A stretch of 14,301 nucleotides of DNA, taken from positions 1 to 14,301 of the forward strand of contig JBBQDZ010000044.1 of the NCBI GenBank assembly GCA_038320185.1, written 5' to 3'. This DNA is from JBBQDZ01 sp038320185 (GTDB lineage Bacteria > Actinomycetota > Thermoleophilia > Gaiellales > Gaiellaceae). This document shows positions 9,081 to 14,301 of the stretch, piece by piece; the first letter of the stretch is position 1; every line of letters starts with the position of its first letter. Under the pieces are notes generated by a model. That model ran no database searches. It was not told where the DNA came from and was given only the letters and a program-made list of their open reading frames with translations. Made by a program: the position numbers and the translations under genes.

Positions 9081-9796
9081 GCTGGATTGCGATCCCGCTG
9101 GCGGGAGTCACCGTCCTGTCGACGCTTGGCGGGGGGCTCGTGGCGCTCCGCCTGCGCCGGGAGCTGCAGACCGCGATCGCGCTGACAGGCGGGGTCGTGG
9201 TCGCAGTCGCGCTCTTCGACGTCCTCCCGGAGGCGCTCGACGCGGTCGGAAGCCCACGGCGCGTCATGTCGGTCGTCGGTCTCGGCTTCGTCGCGTTCTT
9301 CCTCGCCGAACGGGGGCTCGTGCTCCATCACCGGGACGACCCGGACCAGGCGAAGGCGCACGCGCAGGTCGGGGTGCTCGGCGCGGGCGGACTCTCGCTG
9401 CACAGCTTCCTGGACGGCCTCGGCATCGGCCTCGCCTTCAGCCTCGGCACCGGGACGGGGCTGCTCGTCTTCCTCGCAGTCGTCACGCACGACTTCGCGG
9501 ACGGCATGAACACCGTCAACTTCGTGCTGCGCCAGAGCGGCAACCTCAGCCAGGCAAAGCGCTGGCTCGGAGTCGACGCGCTCGCCCCCCTCGTCGGGGC
9601 CATCGTCGGCTCGACGATCTCGATCTCCCAGCACTCGCTCGGTTACCTGCTCGCCCTCTACGCCGGGTTCTTCCTCTTCATTGGCGCGACTGACCTCCTG
9701 CCGGAAGCTCACGAGCACCCCTCCGCCAAGCGCGTGGCGCTGACGGTAGTCGGATTCGCGGCGACCTTCGGAATCGCCTGGGCGGCGACCCGCTAG
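9077..9796 (+). CDS. ZIP-family divalent metal transporter
   Basis: A 239-residue multi-span membrane protein of the ZIP family, which imports Zn(II) or related divalent cations into the cytoplasm. Hydrophobic segments lie at about 5-25, 33-52, 63-80, 98-123, 127-150, 168-186, 188-208 and 218-237. The paired metal-site motifs are HSFLDG (His 109, Asp 113) and HDFADG (His 138, Asp 142); many ZIPs have HNxPEG, so Asp replaces the usual Glu in both. A conserved-looking FFLFIGATDLLPEAHE closes the seventh segment. The loop between the third and fourth segments is short (HHRDDPDQAKAHAQ) and holds His and Asp residues, as ZIP loops often do. GTG 9077 overlaps the Zur-like stop by four bases, so the two are co-translated, and zinc should repress the pair through the upstream palindrome. 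Its stop shares a CTAG with the convergent gene's stop. Confidence 0.9.
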   Translation: MSWIAIPLAGVTVLSTLGGGLVALRLRRELQTAIALTGGVVVAVALFDVLPEALDAVGSPRRVMSVVGLGFVAFFLAERGLVLHHRDDPDQAKAHAQVGVLGAGGLSLHSFLDGLGIGLAFSLGTGTGLLVFLAVVTHDFADGMNTVNFVLRQSGNLSQAKRWLGVDALAPLVGAIVGSTISISQHSLGYLLALYAGFFLFIGATDLLPEAHEHPSAKRVALTVVGFAATFGIAWAATR

Positions 9797-10179
9797 CGCG
9801 TCGACTGCACGAAGCGCCGGAAGCGCTCCCGCGCCTCCTCGTCCAGACCGACCGGCTCCGCCTGGACGAGGCTCGCGTCGGCGGCGACCTCCTCTGCGAC
9901 CGCCCGAACCTCGCGCGCGACGAGCTCGCGGAGACGGGGCTCGCGGAAGAGCGTCTCGACCCACGTCTCGCTGCCGTCGTAGGGCTCGAGATCCCGCTCG
10001 ACGAGGAGCTGACCCAGCAGGACTCCGACACGGATGTAGGCGAAGGTCCGGAAGGCCAGCAGCCGACGCGGGGAGTCGACGAGCGCTGCGACGTCGGGAT
10101 CTTCGCCCTCGATCTGATGGACGATGGCGCCGATCGGCTCGTCCACGAGCGGAATCCAGACGTCCTCGAGTGCGGCCAT
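9793..10179 (-). CDS. Uncharacterised 128-residue protein
   Basis: I do not recognise this protein. It is soluble, acidic and probably mostly helical. The first half contains IPLVDEPIGAIVHQIEGEDP and a segment AFRTFAYIRVGVLLGQLLV that is only moderately hydrophobic. The second half is an amphipathic helix rich in Glu, Arg and Ala (LRELVAREVRAVAEEVAADA), ending in RERFRRFVQSTR. No Cys, no catalytic motif and no signal peptide. ATG 10179 lies 18 bases after the stop of the TauE-like half protein on the same strand, so it is probably the third gene of that operon, although TATCCT 9 bases upstream could be its own -10. It is convergent with the ZIP gene, and both stops use the same CTAG (9793-9796). 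Normal length, codon use and placement support a real gene. Confidence 0.7.
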   Translation of the reverse strand: MAALEDVWIPLVDEPIGAIVHQIEGEDPDVAALVDSPRRLLAFRTFAYIRVGVLLGQLLVERDLEPYDGSETWVETLFREPRLRELVAREVRAVAEEVAADASLVQAEPVGLDEEARERFRRFVQSTR

Positions 10180-10188
10180 CGAGCGCAG

Positions 10189-10194
10189 AGGATA
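10189..10194 (-). promoter_or_regulatory. Weak -10-like hexamer (TATCCT) before the 128-residue ORF
   Basis: On the minus strand TATCCT ends 9 bases before ATG 10179, just after the stop of the upstream TauE-like gene. No -35 is visible. It would allow an internal, nearly leaderless transcript, but co-transcription with the TauE-like genes is a sufficient explanation. Confidence 0.22.
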
Positions 10195-10197
10195 GGA

Positions 10198-10566
10198 CTA
10201 GCGGCGCCGCGCGCGCCAGGCGAGCTGGACGCCCACAAGGATCACGAACGCGCCGAACAGCCGACGAAGGACGTGCTCAGGCACCGCCTCCGCGATCGCG
10301 ACCCCGCCCTCGACGCCCGCGATCGCCGCGAGACCGATGACGAGCGCGGAGCGCCAGCGCACGTTCCCGTAGTGCTGCTGGCGCCAGGTTCCCGCCGCGA
10401 CGGTGGGCAGGATCGCGAGCAGCGACGATGCCTCCGCGTGAAGCTGCGTCAGTCCGAGCCCGAGCGTGAGGGTCGGGACGAACAGGATGCCGCCGCCGAC
10501 GCCGAAGAGGCCTGCCAGGACGCCGCCCGCGAAGCCGAGAACCGCAACGGCGGCGATCGCCCACAT
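10198..10566 (-). CDS. TauE/SafE-family half protein, second of pair
   Basis: A 122-residue membrane protein corresponding to one repeat of the TauE/SafE (TSUP) family, whose usual members are about 250 residues with two homologous four-helix halves and export sulfite, sulfoacetate or other organic anions. It carries the family signature GLFGVGGGILFVPTL (about 19-33), then QLHAEASSLLAILPT and helices at about 73-90 and 103-117. It starts at ATG 10566, whose A is also the last base of the previous gene's TGA (TGATG), so the two halves are translationally coupled. It aligns throughout with its partner (FGVGGGI; A-SLLAI/A-SLAAV; YGNVRWRSA/HGEVKPGAA). The pair probably forms the equivalent of a full transporter as a heterodimer. 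The substrate cannot be read from sequence. The downstream gene begins 18 bases later. Confidence 0.85.
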   Translation of the reverse strand: MWAIAAVAVLGFAGGVLAGLFGVGGGILFVPTLTLGLGLTQLHAEASSLLAILPTVAAGTWRQQHYGNVRWRSALVIGLAAIAGVEGGVAIAEAVPEHVLRRLFGAFVILVGVQLAWRARRR

Positions 10567-10907
10567 CAGACGAGGAGCCGTACGCCGAGGGCGACGAGGA
10601 GGAGGGCGAAGAGAAGCGACAGTGTTCGAGACGCCAATCGCTGCTGAACCGCGGTGCCGGCGACCGCACCGAAGGCTGCGGGGATGCCGATGATGGCGGC
10701 GGCCCCCGGCTTGACCTCGCCGTGGAGGGCGTAGGAGGCGGCGCCGATCGAGGCGATGATGCCGACGGCGGCGAGCGAGGTGGCCATGGCCGGGCGCTCG
10801 GAGAAGCGCTGCCAGAGCAGGAGCAGCGGCACGACGATGATGCCACCGCCGACGCCGAAGAGTGCGCTGAAGAAGCCGGCGGCGAGTCCGATCGCGACGA
10901 GCGCCAC
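10566..10907 (-). CDS. TauE/SafE-family half protein, first of pair
   Basis: A 113-residue membrane protein with four likely helices and the TauE/SafE glycine signature FGVGGGIIVVPLLLL (about 17-31). It then shows RPAMATSLAAVGIIASIGAA (39-58), the HGEVKPGAA turn (62-70), and a helix pair ending at the C-terminus. It is complete as a half repeat: the frame ends with the last helix and TGA at 10566-10568, overlapping the ATG of the second half. There is no sign that a single base change would fuse the two into one frame, because they lie in different frames. GTG 10907 has no Shine-Dalgarno, but TAGAAT lies 6 bases upstream on this strand, implying a leaderless mRNA. It diverges from otsB with 17 bases between start codons. 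Confidence 0.85.
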   Translation of the reverse strand: MALVAIGLAAGFFSALFGVGGGIIVVPLLLLWQRFSERPAMATSLAAVGIIASIGAASYALHGEVKPGAAAIIGIPAAFGAVAGTAVQQRLASRTLSLLFALLLVALGVRLLV

Positions 10908-10912
10908 CGCCG

Positions 10913-10919
10913 TATTCTA
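10913..10919. promoter_or_regulatory. Putative bidirectional promoter with one shared -10 element
   Basis: The top strand reads TATTCT (10913-10918), ending 6 bases before the otsB GTG at 10925. The bottom strand reads TAGAAT (10919-10914), ending 6 bases before the TauE-half GTG at 10907. Both are good -10 hexamers and nearly the same base pairs. Both starts would be leaderless and 18 bases apart. No clear -35 is seen on either side. The only AT-rich spot between the two genes is this one. Confidence 0.55.
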
Positions 10920-10924
10920 GGTCC

Positions 10925-11638
10925 GTGGCCGCCGGAGACCCGCTGGCGCGACTCGCGGCCGAGCCCGGCCGTGCAGCCCTCTTTCTCGACGTGGACGGGA
11001 CGCTCGCGCCGATCGTCGCACGCCCCGAAGACGCGGTCGTGCCGGAGGAGACGCGCACCGAGCTCCGTCGCCTTGCCTCGCGCTACGGGCTCGTCGCGTG
11101 CGTCAGCGGCCGCACGGGCGAGGACGCGGCTCGGATCGTGGGGATTGAGGAGATCCTGTTCGTCGGCGAGCACGGGCTGGAGCTCGAGCCCGAAGCGAGG
11201 GAGTGGGCGGAGCGGGTGCACGACTTCGCTGCGACGGTCGCGTGGCCCGTGGAGTCGAAGCCTCTCACCGTCGCCTTCCATTACCGGCTCACGGCCGACG
11301 CCGATGCGGCGCGCATCGAGCTGGAGCGGGTCGCCGAGGCGGCCGTGGAGGCCGGTCTGCGACCCCGGTGGGGGCGGATGGTGCTGGAGATCCGGCCGCC
11401 GCTCGACGCGAACAAGGGGACGGCGGTCCGCCGCCTCCTCGCCGAGCACGGCCTGCAGCGCGCGCTCTACGCGGGCGACGACATGACCGACCTCGACGCC
11501 TTTCGCGGTCTCGACGGTCTCGAGCTGGCGATCCGGGTCGCGATCTCCTCCGCCGAGGCGCCGACGGATCTGGGCGCTGCCGCCGACCTCGTCCTCGGCG
11601 ACCCGGCCGCGTTACTCGAGCTGCTGCGGCAGCTCTGA
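10925..11638 (+). CDS. otsB: Trehalose-6-phosphate phosphatase
   Basis: A 237-residue cytoplasmic HAD-superfamily phosphatase that dephosphorylates trehalose 6-phosphate to trehalose, the second step of the OtsA-OtsB pathway for osmoprotection and stress protection. HAD motif I is FLDVDGTLAPI (nucleophile Asp 22, general acid Asp 24). Motif II is the SGR of VACVSGRTGED (61-63), and the OtsB-typical FVGEHGLELEP follows at 79-89. The cap contains KPLTVAFHYR and the RMVLEIRPP substrate segment with ANKGTAV (Lys 164). Motif IV is YAGDDMTDLDAF (182-193). Length is normal for the family. GTG 10925 follows a -10-like TATTCT by 6 bases and lacks a Shine-Dalgarno. No otsA is in the window, so the synthase must be elsewhere. 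A Nudix gene begins 7 bases downstream. Confidence 0.93.
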   Translation: MAAGDPLARLAAEPGRAALFLDVDGTLAPIVARPEDAVVPEETRTELRRLASRYGLVACVSGRTGEDAARIVGIEEILFVGEHGLELEPEAREWAERVHDFAATVAWPVESKPLTVAFHYRLTADADAARIELERVAEAAVEAGLRPRWGRMVLEIRPPLDANKGTAVRRLLAEHGLQRALYAGDDMTDLDAFRGLDGLELAIRVAISSAEAPTDLGAAADLVLGDPAALLELLRQL

Positions 11639-11645
11639 GCCGGTC

Positions 11646-12206
11646 GTGCACGTCACCGAAGCCGTCCTCGCACCGATCCGGGAGCGCTTCGGCGAGCCGG
11701 CCCTGCTCGAATGGGACGGCGAGGTGTCGGATCCCGAGCTCGCCTTGATTCGGTACAGCCCGAGTCGTCGTCACGACGTCACGCTCTTCGTCTTCAACGG
11801 GCGCCGGTTGGCGCTGATCCGCAAGCCGCACTTCGCGCCGGGCGTCTGGCGAACGCCCGGGGGTGGAATCCATGAGGGCGAGGACTTCGGCGCAGGGGTC
11901 GCGCGGGAGGCACTCGAGGAGATCGGGGCCGAGATCGAGCTCACGCGCTACCTCGTCCGCGCGGAGGCCGTCTTCCGCTTCGCGAACGAGGCGGTGCCCT
12001 GGACGACGCATGTCTTCTCCGCCCACGCCGACACCGAGGAGCTCGACCCGCGCGACACGGTCGAGATCGCTGCGGCGAGATGGGGCACCGCGGAGGAGCT
12101 CGCGGGGCCGATCCGCGCGAGGCTGCTGGAGACGGAGCGCGCGCTGTGGCGTTACCGCGTCGCGCTCCACGACGCATCGCTCGCTGCGCTCAGGTCGAGC
12201 GTGTAG
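11646..12206 (+). CDS. Nudix hydrolase
   Basis: A 186-residue Nudix-family hydrolase, cleaving a nucleoside diphosphate linked to another moiety; the substrate cannot be read from sequence. The Nudix box is perfect: G-x5-E-x7-REALEEIGA at residues 73-95 (Gly 73, Glu 79, Arg 87, Glu 88, Glu 91, Glu 92, Gly 94), placing the metal-binding glutamates correctly. The preceding strand HDVTLFVFNGRRLALIRKP and the W-R-T-PGGGIHEGE entry are typical. A 40-residue N-terminal extension (VTEAVLAPIRERFGEP and on) precedes the fold. It starts at GTG 11646, 7 bases after the otsB stop, so it is likely co-transcribed with otsB. The last 55 bases overlap, tail-to-tail, the end of the GNAT gene on the other strand. 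Confidence 0.9.
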   Translation: MHVTEAVLAPIRERFGEPALLEWDGEVSDPELALIRYSPSRRHDVTLFVFNGRRLALIRKPHFAPGVWRTPGGGIHEGEDFGAGVAREALEEIGAEIELTRYLVRAEAVFRFANEAVPWTTHVFSAHADTEELDPRDTVEIAAARWGTAEELAGPIRARLLETERALWRYRVALHDASLAALRSSV

Positions 12207-12643
12207 CTCACGTCGATCGGGTTCGGCGGGAAGGGGACGACGCGCACGTCCTCGTTCAGCCTCCAGCCGCGCCGCTCGTAGAAGCGCCGTGCCCGGTCGT
12301 TGTGCTCGAGCACCCAGAGCCGCACCTCCGAACAGCGCGTGTCACGTAGCGCCGCCACCGCGTCGTCGTGGAGCCTCGGCCCGACACCGGTTCCCCAGGC
12401 CCTGGGGACGACGTACAGGCCTAGCAGCCAGCACTCATCGACGGCGGCAAGACCGAGGGCGTCGTCCTCCTCCTCGGCGACCAGCACGCGGCCGGGAAAG
12501 GAGCGCCAGTGGTCGAGCACCGCGCCGGCCGGGTACGGGTACCGCTCGGGCGGGAAGATGTGCGCCAGAGCCGCGACCGACGCCGCCTGCTGGATCGCGA
12601 GCAGCGTCTCGGCCTCGTGCGGGCCGCTCTCCCGGACCGTCAG
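12152..12643 (-). CDS. GNAT-family N-acetyltransferase, apparent CTG start
   Basis: A member of the GNAT superfamily, transferring an acyl group from acyl-CoA to an amine. The acetyl-CoA loop is RAWGTGVGPRLHDDA (about residues 81-95 in the 163-residue form), preceded by the beta-4 strand CWLLGLYVVP. Motif B is LWVLEHNDRARRFYERRGW (109-127). The N-terminus LTVRESGPHEAETLLAIQQAA is where such proteins normally begin, yet no ATG, GTG or TTG is in frame there. The codon at 12643-12641 is CTG and overlaps the upstream HAD stop as CTGA, the same geometry as the GTGA junctions elsewhere in the window. The nearest conventional start is GTG 12694, which would add 17 residues (VGGRSCHLDSRGARTLR) lying entirely inside the HAD gene. 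I prefer CTG; the end coordinate depends on that. The 3' end overlaps Nudix by 55 bases. Confidence 0.78.
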   Translation of the reverse strand: MTVRESGPHEAETLLAIQQAASVAALAHIFPPERYPYPAGAVLDHWRSFPGRVLVAEEEDDALGLAAVDECWLLGLYVVPRAWGTGVGPRLHDDAVAALRDTRCSEVRLWVLEHNDRARRFYERRGWRLNEDVRVVPFPPNPIDVSYTLDLSAASDASWSATR

Positions 12644-13284
12644 GCGCAGAGTTCGAGCACCTCGGGAATCGAGGTGACACGAGCGCCCGCCCACTCGCGC
12701 GCCTCTGGCCAGAAGGGCTCCTCGCCATCGCGATGAATCAGGATCGACCGCATGCCCAGGCGCTCGGCGCCGGCGAGCTCGTCGTTCGCGCCGTCCCCGA
12801 CAAAGAGACACTCGTGCGGCTCGGCGCAGAGCTCGCGGCAGGCGAGGAGATAGATCTCCGGGTCCGGCTTCCGGAGCCCGCAGGTCGCCGAGAAGACAGT
12901 CGAATCGAAGAGACCGGCGAACGGCGTCTCCTCCCACACGAGCGCCACGTCCTCGGAGCAGACGCTGATCAGGCCGAGGCGGTGGCCGCGCCGGCGAAGC
13001 TCCCGCAGCGTCTCCAAAGCGCCCTCCCGCGGGACGAGGACCCCGCGCGTGAAGGCGCGACGCATGTCGGCGAACTCCTCGAGCAGCGCGTCGGGCACGC
13101 CGACGGAGCGGAAAGAGTCCGCGAGCGAGCCGATCTCGCGGACTGCCCGACCCTCCCGCCAGCGGCCGTGGAAGGTCTCGCGGTCCGCGCCGATCCTCTC
13201 CGCCCATTCGCGCTCGAGCTCGCGCGCCTGCTCGACCGGATAGTCCACGAGCGTATCCCAGAGATCGAAGATCACCGCGCGCAC
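12640..13284 (-). CDS. HAD-family hydrolase with atypical motif I
   Basis: A 214-residue HAD-superfamily protein with an alpha-helical cap (about residues 15-85). Motif I is VIFDLWDTL: the nucleophile Asp 7 is present, but the residue two places later, normally the general acid Asp of phosphatases, is Trp. Motif II is in LGLISVCSE (Ser 107), motif III is Lys 139 in LRKPDPEIY, and motif IV is FVGDGANDE (162-169). Loss of the +2 Asp is known in dehalogenase-type and some other HADs, so phosphatase activity should not be assumed. GTG 13284 has GGGAGG 10 bases upstream and gives the usual MRAVIFD beginning; GTG 13275 would overlap the previous stop exactly as GTGA. It lies between a PLP decarboxylase and a GNAT gene with overlaps on both sides. 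Confidence 0.88.
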   Translation of the reverse strand: MRAVIFDLWDTLVDYPVEQARELEREWAERIGADRETFHGRWREGRAVREIGSLADSFRSVGVPDALLEEFADMRRAFTRGVLVPREGALETLRELRRRGHRLGLISVCSEDVALVWEETPFAGLFDSTVFSATCGLRKPDPEIYLLACRELCAEPHECLFVGDGANDELAGAERLGMRSILIHRDGEEPFWPEAREWAGARVTSIPEVLELCA

Positions 13285-14301
13285 TCGCGCAACACCTCCC
13301 AGGCGCGGCGGACATCGGCCTCGGCCGTCCGGGCATTGCCGACGGCGAGGCGGATGATCGGCTCGCCGCGAAGCCTCGTCGTCGCGAGAAACACCTCGCC
13401 CGTAGCGTTGGCCTTGCGCACGAGCTCGTCGTTGTCGGCGCCGCGCTGGCGGAAGCAGACGACGGAGAACTGCCTCGGCGCAACCACCTCCCAGCCCGCG
13501 TCGGACCGCACCCAGGTCTCGAAGAGCGCCGCGAGCCGGACGTGCTCGCGAATCGTCCGCTGCAGACCGTCTCGCCCGTAGCAGCGCAGCACCGCCCAGA
13601 GCTTCAATGCGCGGAAGCGGCGGCCCAGCGCCGGCCCGTAGTCCTTCAGGTTGAGGACCTCCTCCTCGGATCGGAGATAGTCGGGCGCCGCCGAGAAGGC
13701 TTCGTGGAGCACCTCCGGCCGCCGCGTCCAGAGTGCGGAGCAGTCCATCGGCGTGAAGAGCCACTTGTGCGGGTTGACGACAACGGAGTCCGCGCGCTCG
13801 CATCCCTCAAGTGCCCAACGGAACTCGGGGCAAACCGCCGCCGCACCGGCATAGGCAGCGTCGACGTGGAGCCAGACGCCTGCCCGTGCGCAAGCGTCCG
13901 CGAGCTCGGGCACCGGGTCGACGGAGGTGGTGGCCGTGGTGCCAACAGTGGCAACGACGGCGGTGGCGTCCGAGAGGTCGAGGTCGGAGCGCATCCGGTA
14001 GTCCTCGTCGACCGGCACGGTTCGGTACTCGAGTCCGACGAGACGGGCCGCCTTCTCGACGGAGAAGTTCGCCTGCTCGGAGGCGTAGACGATGCCGCCG
14101 GGGCGCAGGACGCGCGCAGCCGCCAGCGCAGCGACCGTCGAGGTCGAGGCGGTGTCCTCGAGGTGGCCGTGCCAGTCTTCGGGAAGACCGAGCAGCCCGG
14201 CGAGCCAGCGCAGCGTCACCTGCTCGAGCTCGGTTGCCGCCGGGGAGGTGCCCCAGACCATGGCGTTCACGTTCAATGTGGCGATCAGGAGCTCCGCGAG
14301 G
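13272..14301 (-). CDS. PLP-dependent group II (aromatic-L-amino-acid type) decarboxylase, 5' end outside window
   Basis: The C-terminal 343 residues of a fold-type I PLP enzyme of the group II decarboxylase family, which decarboxylates aromatic (or related) amino acids to amines in the cytoplasm. Family marks are HVDAAYAGAAAVCPEFR, with the Asp that pairs with the pyridine nitrogen, and VVNPHKWLFTPMDCS, with the Schiff-base Lys encoded at 13764-13766. Others are GTTATTSVDPV and the ENANFS-like stretch EQANFSVEKAARLVG. The small domain ends with FLATTRLRGEPIIRLAVGNARTAEADV. Homologues are about 470 residues, so about 130 are missing beyond 14301. The TTG at 14276 is an internal Leu, not a start. 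The stop lies inside the 5' end of the HAD gene. Tyr, Trp, Phe, Glu or Asp specificity cannot be told from this part. Confidence 0.9.
   Translation of the reverse strand, partial: LAELLIATLNVNAMVWGTSPAATELEQVTLRWLAGLLGLPEDWHGHLEDTASTSTVAALAAARVLRPGGIVYASEQANFSVEKAARLVGLEYRTVPVDEDYRMRSDLDLSDATAVVATVGTTATTSVDPVPELADACARAGVWLHVDAAYAGAAAVCPEFRWALEGCERADSVVVNPHKWLFTPMDCSALWTRRPEVLHEAFSAAPDYLRSEEEVLNLKDYGPALGRRFRALKLWAVLRCYGRDGLQRTIREHVRLAALFETWVRSDAGWEVVAPRQFSVVCFRQRGADNDELVRKANATGEVFLATTRLRGEPIIRLAVGNARTAEADVRRAWEVLRECAR

Noticed and set aside
10277..11449. A 390-codon minus-strand frame crossing the otsB region
   Set aside because: It lies antisense to otsB and out of frame with the TauE halves; both overlapped genes have strong family motifs.
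11863..13581. A 572-codon plus-strand frame
   Set aside because: It is a shadow of Nudix (other frame) and of the antisense GNAT, HAD and decarboxylase genes. The composition is Arg/Ser/Pro-rich without domains.
14276..14301. TTG at 14276 as the start of the decarboxylase
   Set aside because: The frame stays open with family-like sequence to the window edge, and about 130 N-terminal residues of the family would be missing; the gene simply continues outside.

Overview
The window is high-GC bacterial chromosome, gene-dense and with almost no intergenic DNA. GTG starts dominate (hsp20, lon, the lipoprotein, the Fur-family gene, the ZIP gene, the TauE half, otsB, Nudix, HAD), and many genes join by 1-4 base stop/start overlaps. 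Good -10 hexamers lie only 5-9 bases before several starts, which suggests many leaderless mRNAs. Together with the choice-of-anchor P-like and YtxH-like proteins, this points to Actinomycetota, probably a deep high-GC lineage such as Thermoleophilia. The class-level guess is inference. I see no rRNA, tRNA, CRISPR array, insertion sequence, prophage or integrase.

Layout. Positions 1-2886 (minus strand) hold the 5' part of a sugar-1-phosphate nucleotidylyltransferase and a complete MMPL/RND exporter. Diverging from them, 2903-5828 (plus) is a proteostasis unit: a small heat-shock protein, a 30-codon ORF that overlaps both neighbours by four bases, and Lon protease, with a hairpin touching the lon ribosome-binding site. 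Positions 5812-6339 (minus) encode a small lipoprotein, diverging from a YtxH-like membrane-anchored protein (6392-6823, plus). Positions 6831-8573 (minus) encode a large secreted M23 (LytM) protein with a choice-of-anchor P-like N-terminal region and a long Pro/Thr/Lys linker.

Positions 8635-9796 form a compact zinc-homeostasis unit: a perfect Fur/Zur-type palindrome, a Zur-like repressor, and a ZIP metal transporter coupled through GTGA. Positions 9793-10907 (minus) hold two half-size TauE/SafE proteins joined by TGATG, then an uncharacterised 128-residue protein. A single AT-rich element appears to serve this operon and the divergent otsB (trehalose-6-phosphate phosphatase)-Nudix pair (10925-12206, plus). 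Positions 12152-14301 (minus) hold a truncated PLP-dependent group II decarboxylase, a HAD-family hydrolase and a GNAT acetyltransferase in a tightly overlapping operon.

I do not see an obvious new defence or biosynthetic system. The most interesting signals are regulatory: the hsp20-sORF-lon junction, the shared bidirectional promoter at 10913-10919, the Zur box, and the apparent CTG start of the GNAT gene. At protein level, the split TauE pair and the M23 fusion stand out.
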